Shown: positions 1 through 10,038, counted from the stretch's first letter. The stretch is 50,861 bases of DNA from Acidimicrobiaceae bacterium (GCA_030837965.1 JAUTXP010000045.1:1-50861), one strand, 5' to 3'. The notes: generated from the sequence alone by a model not told the origin. Numbers and translations: made by a program.

Positions 1-1
1 G

Positions 2-343
2 GTGGTCGCCTCCATCATCGGCGGGGCCACCGTGCCCGCCCTCGGTGTGTACGGCCCCGAGCTGTTCCCCACGTCGTTGCGGGGCAAGGCTAACGGCTTG
101 ATCTTCGCCCTGGGCCGCATCGGCAGCGTCGTCGGCCTGGTGGCCGTGGGCGTGCTGTCCAAGCGGATCGGCACGCTGCCCCCGGCCTTCGCCTTGATGG
201 CCTTCGGCCCGGCCGCGCTGGTGGTGTTGATCCTGGTCGGCTACCCCGAGACGGCCGGACGCGAGCTGGAGGAGTTGAACCCGGAGGACGCGGCCGACGC
301 CGCGCCCCCCGACCCTGGGATCAGTACGCGCCCTTCTGGCTGA
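2..343 (+). CDS. MFS transporter, C-terminal fragment (partial at window edge)
   Basis: This is the last ~113 residues of a major facilitator superfamily transporter of the sugar/metabolite porter type; the gene begins left of the window. What remains is transmembrane segments separated by the loop motif ELFPTSLRGKANG, a position where this family carries an E-x-[FY]-P-t-x-x-R signature, and it ends in a hydrophilic tail containing PETAGRELEELN, the usual C-terminal motif. The substrate cannot be told from this fragment. The last 23 bases overlap the 3' end of the convergent sugar-transferase gene, so the two transcripts are antisense to each other at their ends. Confidence 0.85.
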   Translation: MVASIIGGATVPALGVYGPELFPTSLRGKANGLIFALGRIGSVVGLVAVGVLSKRIGTLPPAFALMAFGPAALVVLILVGYPETAGRELEELNPEDAADAAPPDPGISTRPSG

Positions 344-1850
344 TCACGACGGGCACGGTCTTGAACAAGATGCCCAGGTCGCGCCAGATCGACCAGTTGT
401 CCACGTAGTACAGGTCCCAGCGCTGGTACTCCGAGAAGCTGGCGTTCGACCGGCCGTTGACCTGCCACATCCCCGTGATGCCGGGCTGGACCCGAAGCCG
501 CTCGAACAGGTCGGGTCCCCACTGGGTTACCTCGCCCGGCAGTGCAGGGCGGGGGCCGACCAGACTCATCTCCCCCTTGAGGACATTGAGCAACTGGGGG
601 AGCTCGTCGAGCGACAGCTTGCGCAGGAGCCGCCCGATCGGCGTGATGCGAGGATCGTCCTTCAACTTGAAGAGCGGCCCGTCGGCCTCGTTGATGTCGC
701 GCAGTTCGATGAGCATGCGCTCCGCGTCGGCCACCATCGTGCGGAACTTGTAGACCTGAAAGCGGCGTCCCCTTCGGCCCACCCGCTCCTGTTTGAACAG
801 CACGGGCCCGTCAGAGGTCAGCTTCACGGCCGCCGCGATGAGCAGCCACAGCGGGGCGGTGACGGCCAGTCCCACCGCCGCCAGGGTCACGTCGAAGGCC
901 CGCTTAGCCGCGGCCCGCCAGCCGTTGCGCCGCACGGGCTCGACGTACAGCACGGGGTGCCGGCCCAGGGGTCTGATGGACAGCCGGGCCGCGTCGATGT
1001 CCTTCAGCGACGACGACATCTCGACGTGCACACCTGCGTCGGTGAGCGAGCGCACGATGCGGTTGGACAGGGCCTGGTCAACGTCGGTCGTGGCCACCAG
1101 TACACCGCCCGCGCCCACCATTCGGACCTGTTCGGCCAGCTTGTTGCGGGGGTCGAGCACCGGGCCCATGCCGCTGAGCCGTGCGTCGATGTGGTCCGAG
1201 TCGCCCACGATGGCCACCACCCGATAGCCCAGCTCGGGGTGGTCGGCGAAAGTCGCGGCCAGGGCGGCCGCCTCCTCGCCCGTGCCCACGAGGGCGATCG
1301 ATCGCAGCAGGTGGCCCCTGCGCCGAGCGGCATTGAAGGCGGCCCGCACGGCCTGTCGCTCCAAGGCCAACCCGCCAGTGGCCAGCACGAACACCAGCAC
1401 CAGCCACGACCGGGCCACGATGGTGCCCAAGCCGTAGGCCACCAAGGCGGTGAGCACGGCGCTCACGCCAGAGGCGTGGACGAGGCGGGACAGCTCGTCC
1501 TTGCGGCCGGCCACATGCCGGGCGTTGTAGAGGTGGTAGCGCTGGAAGACCACCAGCCACACGGGCAGGGCGAGGGCACCCACACGCTGGTAGCCCGCGG
1601 GGGTGACCACCGGCGACCCGGCACCGAACCCGAGGACCCGGGCCAGCTCGAATCCGGCCGCCATCGACGCGGCCACGGTGGCCACGTCGAGCACCATCAC
1701 CGAGGCCCGCACCAGCCGCGCTGCCCGGGGGTGGGTACGAACCGCGGCGGCCCGCGCCAACAGCCGCTCGACTGTTGCCAGCGGCGGGACGAGGTCCTCG
1801 GGGACGGCGGAGACGGCTGGAACGGCCGACACGGCCGAGACGGCTTCCAC
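321..1850 (-). CDS. Exopolysaccharide/undecaprenyl-phosphate sugar-1-phosphate transferase (WcaJ/WbaP-type)
   Basis: This membrane enzyme should load the first sugar phosphate onto undecaprenyl phosphate for exopolysaccharide or glycan synthesis. The N-terminal half has hydrophobic segments and a nucleotide-binding-like middle region. The C-terminal ~200 residues are a bacterial sugar transferase domain with KRAFDV before the membrane re-entrant helix, FKQERVGRRG, YKFRTM, LSLDELPQLLNVLKGEMSLVGPRP and GITGMWQVNGRS, all hallmarks of the family. The frame stays open far upstream, but that part is a shadow of the LPXTG gene. I chose GTG at 1850, which gives about 509 aa, close to the family norm; no clear ribosome site was seen, so the start is uncertain. 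It lies 20 bp after the LPXTG gene and is probably co-transcribed with it. Confidence 0.88.
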   Translation of the reverse strand: MEAVSAVSAVPAVSAVPEDLVPPLATVERLLARAAAVRTHPRAARLVRASVMVLDVATVAASMAAGFELARVLGFGAGSPVVTPAGYQRVGALALPVWLVVFQRYHLYNARHVAGRKDELSRLVHASGVSAVLTALVAYGLGTIVARSWLVLVFVLATGGLALERQAVRAAFNAARRRGHLLRSIALVGTGEEAAALAATFADHPELGYRVVAIVGDSDHIDARLSGMGPVLDPRNKLAEQVRMVGAGGVLVATTDVDQALSNRIVRSLTDAGVHVEMSSSLKDIDAARLSIRPLGRHPVLYVEPVRRNGWRAAAKRAFDVTLAAVGLAVTAPLWLLIAAAVKLTSDGPVLFKQERVGRRGRRFQVYKFRTMVADAERMLIELRDINEADGPLFKLKDDPRITPIGRLLRKLSLDELPQLLNVLKGEMSLVGPRPALPGEVTQWGPDLFERLRVQPGITGMWQVNGRSNASFSEYQRWDLYYVDNWSIWRDLGILFKTVPVVISQKGAY

Positions 1851-1870
1851 TGGGAGGCTGACTGCCGGTC

Positions 1871-2149
1871 TCAGGCTCGGGCCGAGCGGCTGCGGCGCAC
1901 GAGCACGACGCCCGAGCCCACCGCGGCGGCACCGACGGCGGCCAGCCCGGCCAGGTCCCCGCCCGTCACGGGCAGACCGCCCCGAGACGACGAGGCCGGA
2001 GCGGCGGCGGCCGGGGCCCGGCTGATCTCCGTCCCCAACACCGCCTGCTCCTGGTTGCCGACGTAGTCCTCGGCGTGGGCGGCTACTGCCCCGCCCAGCA
2101 ACGCGGCCGCGGCCACGCCGCTGACGAGCACACAGCGAAACTTGGTCAA
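1871..2149 (-). CDS. Small LPXTG-anchored surface protein (92 aa)
   Basis: This is a complete miniature sortase substrate. It has a signal peptide (KFRCV followed by an Ala/Gly/Leu-rich core ending AAHA), a short mature stretch of about 30 residues rich in Ala and Pro, then LPVTGG, a hydrophobic segment and a positively charged tail RRSRSARA. I chose the TTG at 2149 because AGGGG sits about 7 bases upstream and the signal peptide begins there. The mature domain after sortase cleavage would be only about 30 residues, so it may act as a wall-attached peptide or tether. It sits directly upstream of the sugar-phosphate transferase on the same strand, suggesting a shared envelope role. No sortase gene is visible in the window. 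Confidence 0.8.
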   Translation of the reverse strand: MTKFRCVLVSGVAAAALLGGAVAAHAEDYVGNQEQAVLGTEISRAPAAAAPASSSRGGLPVTGGDLAGLAAVGAAAVGSGVVLVRRSRSARA

Positions 2150-2339
2150 GTGAATCCCCTGCCCTTTCGTGGACACCTGGGGTGCCCCTCCATGCGATGG
2201 TACCGCCACGGAGAGTGGTGAACAATGCATTGCCCGCCGTCGTGCCGGTTCTCGCCACATATGTCCGCCTTCAAACACCATCCGTGAAGTTGGACGCCTG
2301 ACCCCCAGCGCGATGACGCTGTTCGCGGGACAATCACCG

Positions 2340-2975
2340 CTATTCGTGGTCGAGGCGATCCAGCCAGCCCAGGACGGCCTCAACCACCTGCTGGTCACGC
2401 CGACGCAGGCCGTGGTCACCCCCGTCCAGCCACACGTGAGTGACGTCGCCTGCCAGCAAGGCGGCGGCCTCGGTCAGCTCATCCGGGGTGGCGAAGGCGT
2501 CCCTCGTCCCGGACACGAACAGGCAGGGCACCCCGATGGCCCCGAAGTGCTCGGTCCGCAGTCGCTCGGGCCTCCCCGGCGGGTGCAGCGGATAGCTGAT
2601 GAGCACCAGAGCCCGGGCTGCGAGCCCCTCGGCCACGGCCATCGAGCACATGCGCCCGCCCATCGAGCGCCCGCCCAGGATGAGGTCGCCCGGCTTGGTC
2701 CCCCGCCCCGCCCGCTCGAGCAGGGCGGCCGCCTCGTCGCGCACGGCTTCGATCAGGACCGGGGCCCGATCGGGAGCCCGGCGTCCGGCCTTGCGGTAGG
2801 GAAAGTCCATGCGCCCGACCACATGGCCCCGGGCCGACAGGGCCTGGTCCAAGGCGACCAGCGACGGCTGGTCCCTGTCCGCCCCCGCGCCCGGCGCCAG
2901 CAGCACCGGACCTGGCCCCTGCCCTCGCCCCCGCCCTCGCCCCGTCCCCTGCCCCCTCGCCGGTCTGGAGGACAT
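2340..2975 (-). CDS. Alpha/beta hydrolase, KANL3/Tex30-like
   Basis: This is a small serine hydrolase of about 210 residues. The oxyanion-loop motif LLAPGAGADRDQ is followed by the nucleophile elbow GGRSMGGR, an acid residue in SGTRDAF and the histidine in GGDHGLR, in the order of a catalytic triad. That layout matches the KANL3/Tex30 (dienelactone-hydrolase-like) family; the substrate is unknown. The first in-frame ATG (2975) lies inside the left arm of an intergenic hairpin and is followed by a low-complexity Gly/Arg/Gln stretch, so true translation may begin further in, for example at GTG 2906. No close operon partner; a J-domain gene ends about 65 bp upstream. Confidence 0.78.
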   Translation of the reverse strand: MSSRPARGQGTGRGRGRGQGPGPVLLAPGAGADRDQPSLVALDQALSARGHVVGRMDFPYRKAGRRAPDRAPVLIEAVRDEAAALLERAGRGTKPGDLILGGRSMGGRMCSMAVAEGLAARALVLISYPLHPPGRPERLRTEHFGAIGVPCLFVSGTRDAFATPDELTEAAALLAGDVTHVWLDGGDHGLRRRDQQVVEAVLGWLDRLDHE

Positions 2976-3008
2976 GGACTGCGGTTTCGGCAAGGTATGT
3001 CCTCCAGA
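2964..3008. terminator. Family B intergenic hairpin, copy 1
   Basis: Arms TCTGGAGGACAT (2964-2975) and ATGTCCTCCAGA (2997-3008) are perfectly complementary over 12 bases around a 21-base loop. It follows the J-domain gene (minus strand) and reaches into the proposed start of the hydrolase. The same arms recur at 23656-23698 and 31361-31403, always at gene ends. There is no U-tract, so if it terminates transcription it does so in the tail-less manner common in high-GC actinobacteria. Confidence 0.65.
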
Positions 3009-3042
3009 ACGGGAAAAGGCGGGCGGGGAAAGCGGGGAGGGA

Positions 3043-3738
3043 TCAGCCTGCGAGCAGGATGCGGCGGGCCTCGGTCAACTCGTGGATGCGCAGGCCTGCG
3101 CCCTCGGACACGGCCCCATGGTCGGGGTGGGCCTCGCGCACCAGGGAGCGGAAGCGGCGCAGGATCTCGGAGCGGGCGGGCTCGGCGCCCACCCCGAACC
3201 CGAGGACCCGCAAGGCCCACGTCTCGTCGCCCGGGGCCTGCCACGGCTTGAAGGCGGCCTCGTCGCTGGACAGGTAGCGCAACAGCTTCTCGTCGGCGTC
3301 GCCCTGCCAGCGGGTGGCCCGCCGCAACAGCCGGAACACGCCGGGCCGGGCGGCGCGGGCCAGGCGGGAGGCGGCGTACAGCGAGGCCAGCACCTGGGGC
3401 AGCACGGCGCCGTGCCCATCGATCTCGAGGTGCAGTTCCTCGCCATCCCCCAGGAGCCGGTGCCTGCTGCGGTCCAGGCCGTGCACGTCGGTCTGGAAGC
3501 GGTAGCCGAGCCGGGGCTGGGCCACATGGCGGCCGTGCTCGAGGTCCCACAACAAACGGTCGACGCCGTCGCGCAGATCCTCCTCCAGACAGCTCACGCC
3601 CGCGGCCACCACGCCCGCCAACAGCAGCCCGCCGAAGCCGGGGGCGGGCTCGGTGGGCAGCCACAGCTCGCCGACCGCCACCCGCCGGGTGGGGGCGATG
3701 GCCCGCGAGTGGCGGACCTCGATCTCGGCGAGCAGCAC
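3043..3738 (-). CDS. Protein with C-terminal J domain (DnaJ-like)
   Basis: About 231 residues. The N-terminal ~180 residues are not recognised; they contain a Gly/Ala-rich segment near residues 25-40 and alternating acidic/basic helices. The last ~50 residues form a compact J-domain-like region in which FRSLVREAHPDHG carries the HPD tripeptide that stimulates DnaK-type ATPases. A J domain at the C-terminus rather than the N-terminus suggests a co-chaperone that brings a specific client or location to Hsp70. The GTG start at 3738 lies 2 bases after the stop of the zinc-ribbon gene, so the two are probably translated in tandem. The client is unknown. Confidence 0.72.
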   Translation of the reverse strand: MLLAEIEVRHSRAIAPTRRVAVGELWLPTEPAPGFGGLLLAGVVAAGVSCLEEDLRDGVDRLLWDLEHGRHVAQPRLGYRFQTDVHGLDRSRHRLLGDGEELHLEIDGHGAVLPQVLASLYAASRLARAARPGVFRLLRRATRWQGDADEKLLRYLSSDEAAFKPWQAPGDETWALRVLGFGVGAEPARSEILRRFRSLVREAHPDHGAVSEGAGLRIHELTEARRILLAG

Positions 3739-3740
3739 GT

Positions 3741-4364
3741 CTACACGAAGCCGCGCAAGGCGTTGCGCAGGGTCGTGGCGTCGGCCATCACGGTGGCGTC
3801 GTCCTCTTCGTTCTGAAGGCGCTCGGCCATCTCGTTGGCCAGCCGCTGCACCTGCTGCCACAGCCGCTCGTCGACACCGAACGGGGCGGGCGTCTCGGCC
3901 GCGGCCGCCGCGGCTTCGATGAAGTCGCCCGCCACGGCCAGGTCCACCGAGTTCCCGTCGGCCATGCGGTCGGCGATCACGAACAGGTCCGACATCACCT
4001 GGTAGACGGCCTCGTCGTCCATGTCGTCGGCGACGCCGTCGCCGCCGCCGTCCGTCGACGCGGGCAGCGGGTCCGGGAACTCGATGCGGTCGAGCAGGTC
4101 GTCGACCTTGCCCTCGTCCGCGGCAGGGACGAGCAGGTCGGTGCCCTCCCATTGAAAGGGCACCCCGGACTCGCCCAGCACGGCCTCGAGCCGGGTGCGC
4201 TGCTCGGCCTCCCACGTGTTCAACTCGTAGACGAGGATCTCGTGGTCCTCCTGCTCGGCGACCACGGCCAACGCGGGCGCGTCCTGCAAGGGCAGGCCGC
4301 AGTCCGCGCAGTCCTGAACGGAGTCGATGTACTCGGCGCCGCAGCTCTGGCAATAGCGGGTCAT
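3741..4364 (-). CDS. Zinc-ribbon protein of unknown function
   Basis: About 207 residues. It opens with MTRYCQSCGAEY and a second pair CADCGLPL, a four-cysteine zinc ribbon in the first 30 residues. A globular middle follows (LVYELNTWEAEQRTRLEAVL, resembling the start of a DUF2007-like signalling fold, low certainty), then an acidic linker and a helical Ala-rich C-terminus. The start ATG at 4364 overlaps the stop of the S9 peptidase as ATGA, indicating translational coupling. The J-domain gene begins 2 bases after it. The peptidase/zinc-ribbon/J-domain order suggests a small protein-quality-control operon, but this is inference. Confidence 0.65.
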   Translation of the reverse strand: MTRYCQSCGAEYIDSVQDCADCGLPLQDAPALAVVAEQEDHEILVYELNTWEAEQRTRLEAVLGESGVPFQWEGTDLLVPAADEGKVDDLLDRIEFPDPLPASTDGGGDGVADDMDDEAVYQVMSDLFVIADRMADGNSVDLAVAGDFIEAAAAAAETPAPFGVDERLWQQVQRLANEMAERLQNEEDDATVMADATTLRNALRGFV

Positions 4365-6133
4365 TGGGGGAATCCAAGCACCTTTGCGGCCAGCCATGCC
4401 TCGGTGCGGCTCAACTGGTCCTCGACATGGGCCGGGCCGCGGAATCCGTGGCCCTCCCCTTCGTATTCGACGTGCTCGACGTCGGCCCCGCGATCGCGCA
4501 GCCGTCTGACCAGTTTCCTCGATTGGCGCACGGGCACGACCTCATCGGCGGTGCCGTGGAAGACCAGCATGGGCTTGGTGATGCGGTCGATGTGGGCCAG
4601 TGGCGACCGGTCCCTGTGGGCCTTGCGCGTGGCCGGGAAGGGGCCGATCAGGGAGTGGGTGTAGTGGGCCTCGAAGCGGTACTCGCTGCGGGCCAGGTCG
4701 GCCAGGTCCACCACCGGGTAGGACGCCACGCCCGCCGCGCACAGCTCGGGATGCAGGGCCAGCAGCAACAGCACGGTCATGCCGCCCGACGAGCCGCCCA
4801 TGGGCACCATGCGCCTGGGGTCGGCCCACCCGTTGTCCGCCGCGGCCTGCATGCCCGCGGCCACGTCAGCCGTGTCCAGCTCGCCCCACCGGCCCCGCAA
4901 GGCCTGCTGGTACTCGCGGCCCCAGCCCGTGGAGCCTCTGAAGTCGGGCACCAGCACGGCCCATCCCCGGTCGAGCCAGAAGCTCGTCTTGGCGTCGAAC
5001 ACCACCTGGTTCTGGCCGGTCGGGCCGCCGTGGATCTGCACGATGAGGGGGGCGTTGCCGCCCGGTGCAGCGCGGCCGACTGCGGCGCCGGCCCTGAAGA
5101 GGCGGCCGTGGATCACGCCGCCGTCGTGGCCCCGCCACTCGACGGGCTCGGGCTCGACCAGCGCGGGCTCGAACCCGCCCACCGGGCCGACGGCCACCGT
5201 CGTCCTGTCCACCACCACCTCGGTCGGCGTGCGGGCGCCGGAACGCAGCGCGGCCACGTGCGGGCCTGCCCATGACAGCGAGCGGTGCACGCCCTTTCGC
5301 AGCTCGACCGGCGTGCCCGGCGCGCCCGGCGCGCCAGTGCCGGGGACGCCGATGCGCACGAGGCGGCCGAACCCGCCCTCGTTGCGGTTGAGGACGAGCG
5401 CGGTGCCATCGGGCGACCAGCAGTAGCTGCGCTGGCCGGGCCACCAGGCCGGGTCGGCATGCTCGAAGGGCTCGTCGAGGACGGGCCGAGCGTGGCTGCC
5501 GTCAGGCCCGGCCATCCACACGTTCAGCCAGCCGGTGGCGTCGGACAGGAACGCGAGGCGGCTGCCGTCGGGCGAGAAGCGGGGCTGCTGCACACTGAAG
5601 CCGTCGCCGCCCGCCACCGTTGCCACCCGTCTCGACTCCGGCGACCAGGCGGCGATGCGGCCCGCGTCCCACGGCATGTCGGGCACGTCCCACTCGTGCC
5701 ACACCAACGTGCGGCCGTCGGGCGACCAGGTCGGGTCGAACACGAAGTCGGCGGTCCCGGGGAGGGCGGTGCCGTCGACGTGGACGACGCGGTGGTCGAC
5801 CACGTGCGCGATGCGGCCGTCGGCGGCCAAGGCGAAGCCGGTGATGGGACCGTCGGCCTGGAGCAGCGTGCGGCCCGGCCCGCCGGTGGCGGGCACCGCG
5901 CAGATGCGGTCCTTGGCCGCGTAGGCCAATGCCCTGCCGTCGGCCGTCCAGGCGAAGGCGCCGGGCGCGGGGTCAAAGGCCACGACCCGCTCGGGACCGC
6001 CTTCGGCGGCCACGGCGATGAGCCGATCGCCTGCGCCGAAGGCGACCGTCGCACCGTCCGGGGAGAGCGCGGCATTGGCGATGGTGCGGCCCTTGGTGCA
6101 CATTGCGGGCGAGATGTTGGGACCGGGCCGCAT
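4361..6133 (-). CDS. S9 family prolyl-oligopeptidase-like serine peptidase
   Basis: 590 residues in two parts. The first ~330 residues show repeated beta-propeller strands of WD40/TolB type (LSPDGATVAF, WSPDGRTLVW, FSPDGSRLAF, WSPDGTALVL). The C-terminal alpha/beta hydrolase domain has the oxyanion segment HGGPTGQNQ, nucleophile motif GGSSGGMT near residue 446, the acid in GTADEVVPV near 528 and the histidine in EGEGHGF near 561. This is the acylaminoacyl-peptidase/oligopeptidase arrangement, which acts on short peptides because the propeller gates the active site. No signal peptide is seen, so it is probably cytoplasmic. It heads the minus-strand operon with the zinc-ribbon and J-domain genes and is divergent from the coiled-coil gene 38 bp away. 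Confidence 0.9.
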   Translation of the reverse strand: MRPGPNISPAMCTKGRTIANAALSPDGATVAFGAGDRLIAVAAEGGPERVVAFDPAPGAFAWTADGRALAYAAKDRICAVPATGGPGRTLLQADGPITGFALAADGRIAHVVDHRVVHVDGTALPGTADFVFDPTWSPDGRTLVWHEWDVPDMPWDAGRIAAWSPESRRVATVAGGDGFSVQQPRFSPDGSRLAFLSDATGWLNVWMAGPDGSHARPVLDEPFEHADPAWWPGQRSYCWSPDGTALVLNRNEGGFGRLVRIGVPGTGAPGAPGTPVELRKGVHRSLSWAGPHVAALRSGARTPTEVVVDRTTVAVGPVGGFEPALVEPEPVEWRGHDGGVIHGRLFRAGAAVGRAAPGGNAPLIVQIHGGPTGQNQVVFDAKTSFWLDRGWAVLVPDFRGSTGWGREYQQALRGRWGELDTADVAAGMQAAADNGWADPRRMVPMGGSSGGMTVLLLLALHPELCAAGVASYPVVDLADLARSEYRFEAHYTHSLIGPFPATRKAHRDRSPLAHIDRITKPMLVFHGTADEVVPVRQSRKLVRRLRDRGADVEHVEYEGEGHGFRGPAHVEDQLSRTEAWLAAKVLGFPQ

Positions 6134-6171
6134 TTCAGTGCGAGGCTAGGGGCACCGATGGAGGTTTCGTG

Positions 6172-7248
6172 ATGGCGGACGACGAGCTCGACGCAGGCGC
6201 GATCGAGCATGTGCAGGCCGAGGCCGAGCGCCGCGTGCTTCTGCGCGGGACCGGTCCTGGCGATGAGCGGGCCGAGATCGAGCACCGCTTGAACGAGGCC
6301 GACGCCGTCATCAGCGAGTGGTTGGACGAAGCCCAGGAGGAGGGCGCGGCCATCGTCCAGCAGGCCAGGGAGGAGGCGGCCCGACTACGGGACTTGGCGC
6401 GAGACCAGGCCGCCCGCCTGCGGGACACGGCCGAGCGGGCCGCGGCCGACGCGGCACGGTCCCGGGAGCAGGTCTTGCGTGAGGCCCAGGCCCAGGCCGC
6501 ACAGGTGCAGGCGTCGGTGAGCGAGCAGATGGCCGCCGCCCTGCGCCAGGCCGACGAGCAGGCCGCCCAACGGCGGCGGGCCGCAGCCGATGAGGCCGCC
6601 ATCCTGCTGGCCGAAAGCAGGGCCAGGGCCGAGCGCCAGTTGCGCACGGCCACCGAGGAGGCCCAGTGGCGCTTGCAGCAGGCCGAGGCCAACGCGTCGG
6701 CGCTGGAGCATCGGGCCGTGGCCGCGGCCGCGTCCCTCCAGGCCGAGGTGGGCGCGCTGCAACAGCAGTTGGCCGAGTTGCTGGGCCACGCCATGGACCT
6801 GATGCCCGCCCTCGACACCGCGTCCAAGCGGCTGGCCGAGGGCGCGGCCGCGGTGGCCGTGGGCCAGCCGCCGCCGTTCTCGCTCAGCGGGGCCCTGTTC
6901 GACGACGAGGTGGTGGATGCCGAGATCGTCCCCGATGCCGTGGTGGCCGACGAGCCCGAGGTCGAGGTCGAGGCCGTGGTCGAGGCCGTGGTCGAGGCCG
7001 AGGGCGCGGCCGTGGTCGAGGAGCACCACAAGGGCCTGGGCGAGCTGTTGCACGAGATGACCGAGGACGTCGTCCCGGCCATGTCGGTCAACGGCGCGTC
7101 GACCGCAGTGCCCGACCTGGCGGCCGCGGGCCACGACGATGTCGACGACGAGCCCGCGGGCGACGCCATGCCCGCCGACACCCTTCCCCTAGACACCCTC
7201 GACCCCGAGCGCCGCCGGGGTCTGGGCCGCCTCCTCGGCCGCCGCTGA
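6172..7248 (+). CDS. Acidic coiled-coil protein of unknown function
   Basis: About 358 residues, starting at ATG 6172 preceded by a GGAGG ribosome site. Residues ~40-225 are continuous heptad-like helix rich in Ala, Glu, Gln and Arg (EEGAAIVQQAREEAARLRDLA and similar), like DivIVA/Wag31-type or stalk proteins. Next comes a strongly acidic Val/Glu segment near residues 265-285 and a disordered Asp-rich tail ending in basic RRRGLGRLLGRR. No enzymatic motif and no transmembrane segment is seen. It may be a cytoskeletal or polar-growth scaffold, but this is a guess. Its stop precedes a family A hairpin shared with the convergent mutase gene. Confidence 0.7.
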   Translation: MADDELDAGAIEHVQAEAERRVLLRGTGPGDERAEIEHRLNEADAVISEWLDEAQEEGAAIVQQAREEAARLRDLARDQAARLRDTAERAAADAARSREQVLREAQAQAAQVQASVSEQMAAALRQADEQAAQRRRAAADEAAILLAESRARAERQLRTATEEAQWRLQQAEANASALEHRAVAAAASLQAEVGALQQQLAELLGHAMDLMPALDTASKRLAEGAAAVAVGQPPPFSLSGALFDDEVVDAEIVPDAVVADEPEVEVEAVVEAVVEAEGAAVVEEHHKGLGELLHEMTEDVVPAMSVNGASTAVPDLAAAGHDDVDDEPAGDAMPADTLPLDTLDPERRRGLGRLLGRR

Positions 7249-7259
7249 CCCCCCTTCCG

Positions 7260-7292
7260 ACTTTTCCACAGCAGGGGGTGCTGTGGAAAAGT
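7260..7292. terminator. Family A intergenic hairpin, copy 1
   Basis: Perfect 14-bp stem with arms ACTTTTCCACAGCA and TGCTGTGGAAAAGT around a GGGGG loop, placed between two convergent gene ends (coiled-coil gene and mutase). The symmetric A/T-rich stem base would give a U-rich 3' side on either strand, so a bidirectional terminator is the simplest reading. Nearly the same sequence recurs at 20274-20304 and 26172-26202. Confidence 0.75.
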
Positions 7293-7300
7293 TCGACGGG

Positions 7301-8929
<1,629 letters not shown>

Positions 8930-8952
8930 GCCGCCAAGTATCGTCCACGGTC

Positions 8953-9960
8953 ATGGCGGCCGCCGAAGTCAAGGAAAAGCAAGCACCCGACCGCAACCTG
9001 GCCATGGAGTTGGTCCGGGTCACCGAGGCCGCCGCGCTGGCCGCATCGCGCTGGATGGGTCGGGGCGACAAGGAGGGCGCGGACGGCGCCGCGGTGGACG
9101 CCATGCGCATCGTCCTCCAGTCCGTGCCCATGGATGGGATCGTGGTCATCGGCGAGGGCGAGAAGGATGAGGCGCCCATGCTCTACAACGGCGAGGCCAT
9201 CGGCGACGGCACCCCGCCGCAGACCGACATCGCCGTCGACCCCATCGACGGCACCACGCTCACCGCCTTGGGCCGAGGCAACGCCTTGGCCGTCATCGCC
9301 GTGAGCGAGCGGGGCACCATGTTCGACCCGGGCCCGTGCGTCTACATGGAGAAGATCGCCGTCGGGCCGGAAGCGGCCGATGCCATCGACGTGACCGCGT
9401 CGCCCACCGAGAACCTCAAGGCCGTGGCCGCGGCCCAGGGCAAGGCCGTGCGGGACGTGACCGCGGTGATCCTCGACCGGCCTCGGCATGCGGAGTTGAT
9501 CGACGAGGTGCGCAGCGCGGGCGCGCGTATCCGGCTCATCCCCGACGGCGACGTGGCGGGCGCCATCTCCACCGCGTGGCCCGACTCGGGCGCGGACATC
9601 CTCTTCGGCATCGGCGGCACGCCCGAAGGGGTCATCGCCGCCGCTGCCCTCAAGTGCATGGGCGGGTCGCTGCAAGGCAGGCTGTGGCCCCGCAACGACG
9701 AGGAGCGGGACGCGGCCGTGGCTGCCGGTTACGACCTCGAGCACGTGCTGACCATCAACCACCTGGTCCGCTCGGACAACTGCTTCTTCGCGGCCACGGG
9801 CATCACCGACGGCGAGCTGTTGCGGGGCGTGCACTACGACTCGCGCGGGGCCACCACCCAGTCGCTGGTCATGCGGTCCAAGTCGGGGACGGTGCGTCGC
9901 ATCGACGCCCGCCACCGCCTGCACAAGCTCCAGGAATTCAGCTCCATCGAGTTCGGCTGA
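8953..9960 (+). CDS. glpX: Class II fructose-1,6-bisphosphatase
   Basis: 335 residues, the usual length. This enzyme removes the 1-phosphate of fructose 1,6-bisphosphate in gluconeogenesis, and class II is the standard form in actinobacteria. The metal-binding phosphatase signature [12 protein letters not shown], the upstream [10 protein letters not shown], and [16 protein letters not shown] with [10 protein letters not shown] are all present, as in GlpX of the lithium-sensitive phosphatase superfamily. The start ATG at 8953 gives an N-terminus with the expected [20 protein letters not shown]. It is divergent from the mutase gene with only 23 bp between start codons, so promoters must overlap coding sequence or be leaderless. 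Confidence 0.96.
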   Translation: MAAAEVKEKQAPDRNLAMELVRVTEAAALAASRWMGRGDKEGADGAAVDAMRIVLQSVPMDGIVVIGEGEKDEAPMLYNGEAIGDGTPPQTDIAVDPIDGTTLTALGRGNALAVIAVSERGTMFDPGPCVYMEKIAVGPEAADAIDVTASPTENLKAVAAAQGKAVRDVTAVILDRPRHAELIDEVRSAGARIRLIPDGDVAGAISTAWPDSGADILFGIGGTPEGVIAAAALKCMGGSLQGRLWPRNDEERDAAVAAGYDLEHVLTINHLVRSDNCFFAATGITDGELLRGVHYDSRGATTQSLVMRSKSGTVRRIDARHRLHKLQEFSSIEFG

Positions 9961-9991
9961 GGTCGGCCAGACCAGCGCCCCGCGCTCTCGC

Positions 9992-10038
9992 ATTTGGGCG
10001 TAGTTGGCCACCGCCCGGGTGGTGAACCACGCCCAAAT
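9992..10038. terminator. Hairpin between convergent glpX and SDR genes
   Basis: Arms ATTTGGGCGT (9992-10001) and ACGCCCAAAT (10029-10038) are perfectly complementary; an inner GGCCACC/GGTGG pairing extends the stem toward a short loop. It lies between two convergent stops and is the only A/T-ended structure there, so a bidirectional terminator is likely. Its sequence differs from families A and B. Confidence 0.65.
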
